Below, one piece after another: positions 61,949 to 64,000 of a stretch of 64,000 bases of DNA. Both the position numbers and the translations under genes were made by a program. The notes beneath the pieces were generated by a model that searched no databases, had not been told where the DNA came from, and worked only from the letters and a program-made list of their open reading frames with translations. Every line of letters begins with the position of its first letter. Within the stretch, counting starts at the first letter, position 1. The DNA lies in assembly GCF_039536325.1 (NCBI RefSeq), contig NZ_BAAAYO010000010.1:248001-312000 (forward strand). The letters are read 5' to 3'. This DNA is from Paenibacillus_AB hodogayensis. Its GTDB lineage: Bacteria > Bacillota > Bacilli > Paenibacillales > NBRC-103111.

Positions 61949-62745
61949 CAATGCGGTCGCGTATTGACTTCGAAGATCCACATCTTCCCGGAACGATCGA
62001 AGCCGTAGTCGAAGCCCAACTGCCCGATGCCGGGAAAATGCCGCTCCAGCAGAGGGATGCTGATCCGGGTCACATTACGCATTTCGTTCTTCTTGCGCCG
62101 AACGACCTTACTGGACAACGAACGGCGAATCCCTTGGGCGGACGACATCATCGTGCCTCCCCGGCACAGGTTCGTGACGAACATGCCCGGATTGGCCAGC
62201 CGCCCGACCATGGAGCGGGTTACCCAGTTGCCTTTCTCCTTCACCATCTTGACCCGGTAATCGATCGGTCTTCCGCGGATTGTCGCCAGTTGAATTCCCC
62301 GCTGGATCAAATACGTGCGCTTGCGCCGCAGCGAGCGGACCGCCGCGAGCAGGCCGCCGAAGCTGCCGAAGCGACGCACTTTGCGGCGGTGGCGCATCAC
62401 GTAGGAAGAACCCGATTTTATGATCATAATAACGCCTTGTCCGCCTGTGCCCACCACCGGTTTGATAACGACTCTCCCGTAATGGCCAAGCATGGCGGAC
62501 AGGTTATCCGGAGAAAAAATGCGGGTCTCGGGAATATAAGGCGCCACCCGGCTGTCCTGACGGAGGACCGACGTCTTTACCCATTTGCTGGCCACCTGGC
62601 GCGATACGGTCGCTTTCTCCTCCGTATCCGCCGTATGTCCGGGTTCTTGCGCTACGGGCGGTCCCGCGGCAGCGGCCGAGGCCGTTGCCGGCTCGGCCGA
62701 CGCGATTTTCGCTTCCATTCCCTCCTCTTGAGGCATCTGTTCCAT
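61948..62745 (-). CDS. YheC/YheD family ATP-grasp protein, short form
   Basis: A 265-residue ATP-grasp protein. An Ala/Glu-rich N-terminal tail (1-45) precedes the core: VVIKPVVGTGGQGVIMI nucleotide loop, QRGIQLATIRGRPIDYRVKM, and GFDYGFDRSGKMWIFEVN with the metal-binding EVN. It stops seven residues after EVN, so it is shorter than the 350-450 residue relatives at both ends. AGGAGGG precedes the ATG at 62745. It is 183 bp downstream of the penicillin-binding protein gene on the same strand. Confidence 0.82.
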   Translation of the reverse strand: MEQMPQEEGMEAKIASAEPATASAAAAGPPVAQEPGHTADTEEKATVSRQVASKWVKTSVLRQDSRVAPYIPETRIFSPDNLSAMLGHYGRVVIKPVVGTGGQGVIMIIKSGSSYVMRHRRKVRRFGSFGGLLAAVRSLRRKRTYLIQRGIQLATIRGRPIDYRVKMVKEKGNWVTRSMVGRLANPGMFVTNLCRGGTMMSSAQGIRRSLSSKVVRRKKNEMRNVTRISIPLLERHFPGIGQLGFDYGFDRSGKMWIFEVNTRPH

Positions 62746-62928
62746 TCATATCCCTCCTCCAAGTTTCTGAAGCAGCCATTCCGTTCGATGTCGCCATAGC
62801 TCAGTCCGGCGGCCAAATCCTTCCGCGGAAAGCGCCATGCTGCAGCAGTACCGGTACGGATAACGCTATATCGTATGCCGGGGTACGGACATCTTCCTGT
62901 TCATATGCCCCCGGGCATAAGCCGCTTC

Positions 62929-64000
62929 TCACTGTTCGGCCAAGACATCCATAATGTCGCGGAAGGCCGCGATCGCCCGATTGGCCCCGTTCTCCGGCTC
63001 GTTCTCGGCGACGACCGCCACCGCATACCGGGGCCGCTCGACCGGCCCGTAGCCGATAAACCATTGGTGAACCGCCGCATGCCCGCCGACTGTCGTTTGC
63101 GCCGTGCCGGACTTGCCGGCTACGCGCCATTTAGACCGCTGCAGCGATTGCCCCGTCCCTTCGCTCACGACCTCCTGCATCCACTTTAACAGTGTATTGG
63201 CCGTACGCGGAGCGATTTGCGCTCCTTCCGCAGGCAGCCGGCGATCGGCAAATACGCGCGCGACGCCCCCCGTCGCATAGCGCACATCCTTGACGATCCG
63301 GGGGCTCAGCACCTCCCCGCCGTGCAGCAGCGTAACGACCAGATTGGCCGCCTGAAGCGGCGAGACGAGCACGTCACGCTGGCCGATCGCCGTCTGGATG
63401 CGTATACCTTCGTCTTCGGAAGGGGTCCTCGCATGGAACACTTGCCCCCGCTCCTCCGCATCGAACTGGCTCCATCCCGCTTGCCCTGTCTCCTCCGACC
63501 AGCCCACGAGCCGGTCTAAGCCGAGCTGGCACGCCGCCGCCTGAAGCTGCGCCCCGCTCAGCCGCTGCATCACTTTGGCGAAGACGACGTTGCAGGATTG
63601 GGCGTACGCCTGCTCCAGTGTAAGGTGGCCGTGGCCGCCATGCAGCCAGCAGGTGAAGCCGTATTTGCCGAACGAGCCGTTGCATTCGAACATTTCGCCG
63701 GGTTTGACGACCCCTTGCTCCAGTGCCGCGGCGGCAACGACCGTTTTGAATATCGAGCCGGGCGGAATCGCTTTGAGCGCCTTGTTGCCCCAGGCATCGC
63801 TTCCCGGTGCGATGCGGTACGGATCGAAATCGGGGCGGCTCGCCATCGCCAACACGTCGGCCTGCTCCGCATCGAGAACGACCGCCGCTCCGGAGGCGAT
63901 GCCGGCCTTGTCAAGAATGCGCTCGACCTGCCCCTGAATATCCAGATCGAGCGTCGTCCCGATGCGCAGCGGGTAAAACGGGTTGCCGGGCCGCACGAGC
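62929..64000 (-). CDS. Class B penicillin-binding protein transpeptidase, partial (N-terminus beyond right edge)
   Basis: C-terminal 357 residues of a transpeptidase. Catalytic motifs are SxxK in PPGSIFKTVV, SxN in SCNVVFAK, and KSGTAQT in place of KTG. The DLDIQGQVERIL start and VVLDAEQADVLAMASRPDFDPY are typical of the PBP2/FtsI class. It cross-links peptidoglycan outside the membrane. The N-terminal anchor lies outside the window, so the subclass (division, elongation or sporulation) is not decided; the neighbouring YheC/YheD gene hints at sporulation. Confidence 0.9.
   Translation of the reverse strand, partial: LVRPGNPFYPLRIGTTLDLDIQGQVERILDKAGIASGAAVVLDAEQADVLAMASRPDFDPYRIAPGSDAWGNKALKAIPPGSIFKTVVAAAALEQGVVKPGEMFECNGSFGKYGFTCWLHGGHGHLTLEQAYAQSCNVVFAKVMQRLSGAQLQAAACQLGLDRLVGWSEETGQAGWSQFDAEERGQVFHARTPSEDEGIRIQTAIGQRDVLVSPLQAANLVVTLLHGGEVLSPRIVKDVRYATGGVARVFADRRLPAEGAQIAPRTANTLLKWMQEVVSEGTGQSLQRSKWRVAGKSGTAQTTVGGHAAVHQWFIGYGPVERPRYAVAVVAENEPENGANRAIAAFRDIMDVLAEQ

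Overview
The window looks like a GC-rich chromosome segment from a spore-forming Firmicute of the Paenibacillaceae (Paenibacillus/Cohnella type). The evidence is strong AGGAGG-type ribosome sites, a T-box leader, two YheC/YheD spore-coat-type proteins, a YesM/YesN two-component pair, very large membrane AraC regulators, and carbohydrate ABC importers encoded without their ATPase. No rRNA, tRNA, CRISPR array, transposase or phage gene was seen. All assignments come from reading the sequence; no database search was run.

Layout. 1-4691: two tandem solute-binding lipoproteins (one cut by the left edge) diverging from a YtdP/YesS-like membrane AraC regulator. 4794-12181: a xylose locus, xylA-xylB followed by Gfo/Idh/MocA - ThuA - Gfo/Idh/MocA genes, divergent from the ROK repressor xylR with a clear operator between them. 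12354-13836: chorismate mutase/DAHP synthase behind a T-box. 14068-15811: an ECF sigma factor and its membrane partner. 15812-16887: an unusual array of 123-bp hairpin-forming tandem repeats. 16963-19515: a MutS2-like ATPase without a recognisable Smr domain, with a 21-residue tandem repeat in its tail. 19640-19903: a promoter, a long rod-like RNA fold and a terminator, suggesting an undescribed small RNA or leader. 20044-26312: MerR-thioredoxin operon, DUF2157/GDYXXLXY membrane protein, methyltransferase, aldo-keto reductase, prohibitin-like protein.

26333-35638 is an amino-sugar locus. A sugar ABC importer (binding protein and two permeases) and a nagA - Gfo/Idh - nagB operon share a LacI-type operator (AGAAATCGATTTCT and variants), and a LacI regulator is encoded next to them. 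35858-53971 is a pectin/uronate locus: YesN-YesM, LplB/LplC permeases, binding protein, a secreted LamG-like protein, a secreted beta-helix (pectate-lyase-3) protein, a GH2 glycosidase, KduD, a KduI/IolB-family isomerase and a LacI regulator. Three promoters in this locus carry related AAACG half-sites over their core elements, which suggests control by the local LacI protein. The import and extracellular attack genes would feed unsaturated uronates to KduI/KduD, leading to 2-keto-3-deoxygluconate.

54182-64000: a ROK sugar kinase, a Cu/Zn superoxide dismutase lipoprotein, two YheC/YheD proteins, two secreted cupredoxin proteins followed by an ECF sigma/zinc anti-sigma pair, and the C-terminal part of a class B penicillin-binding protein cut by the right edge. 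Two gene remnants (a glyoxalase tail at 26333 and a probable arabinofuranosidase tail at 61634) show local decay.
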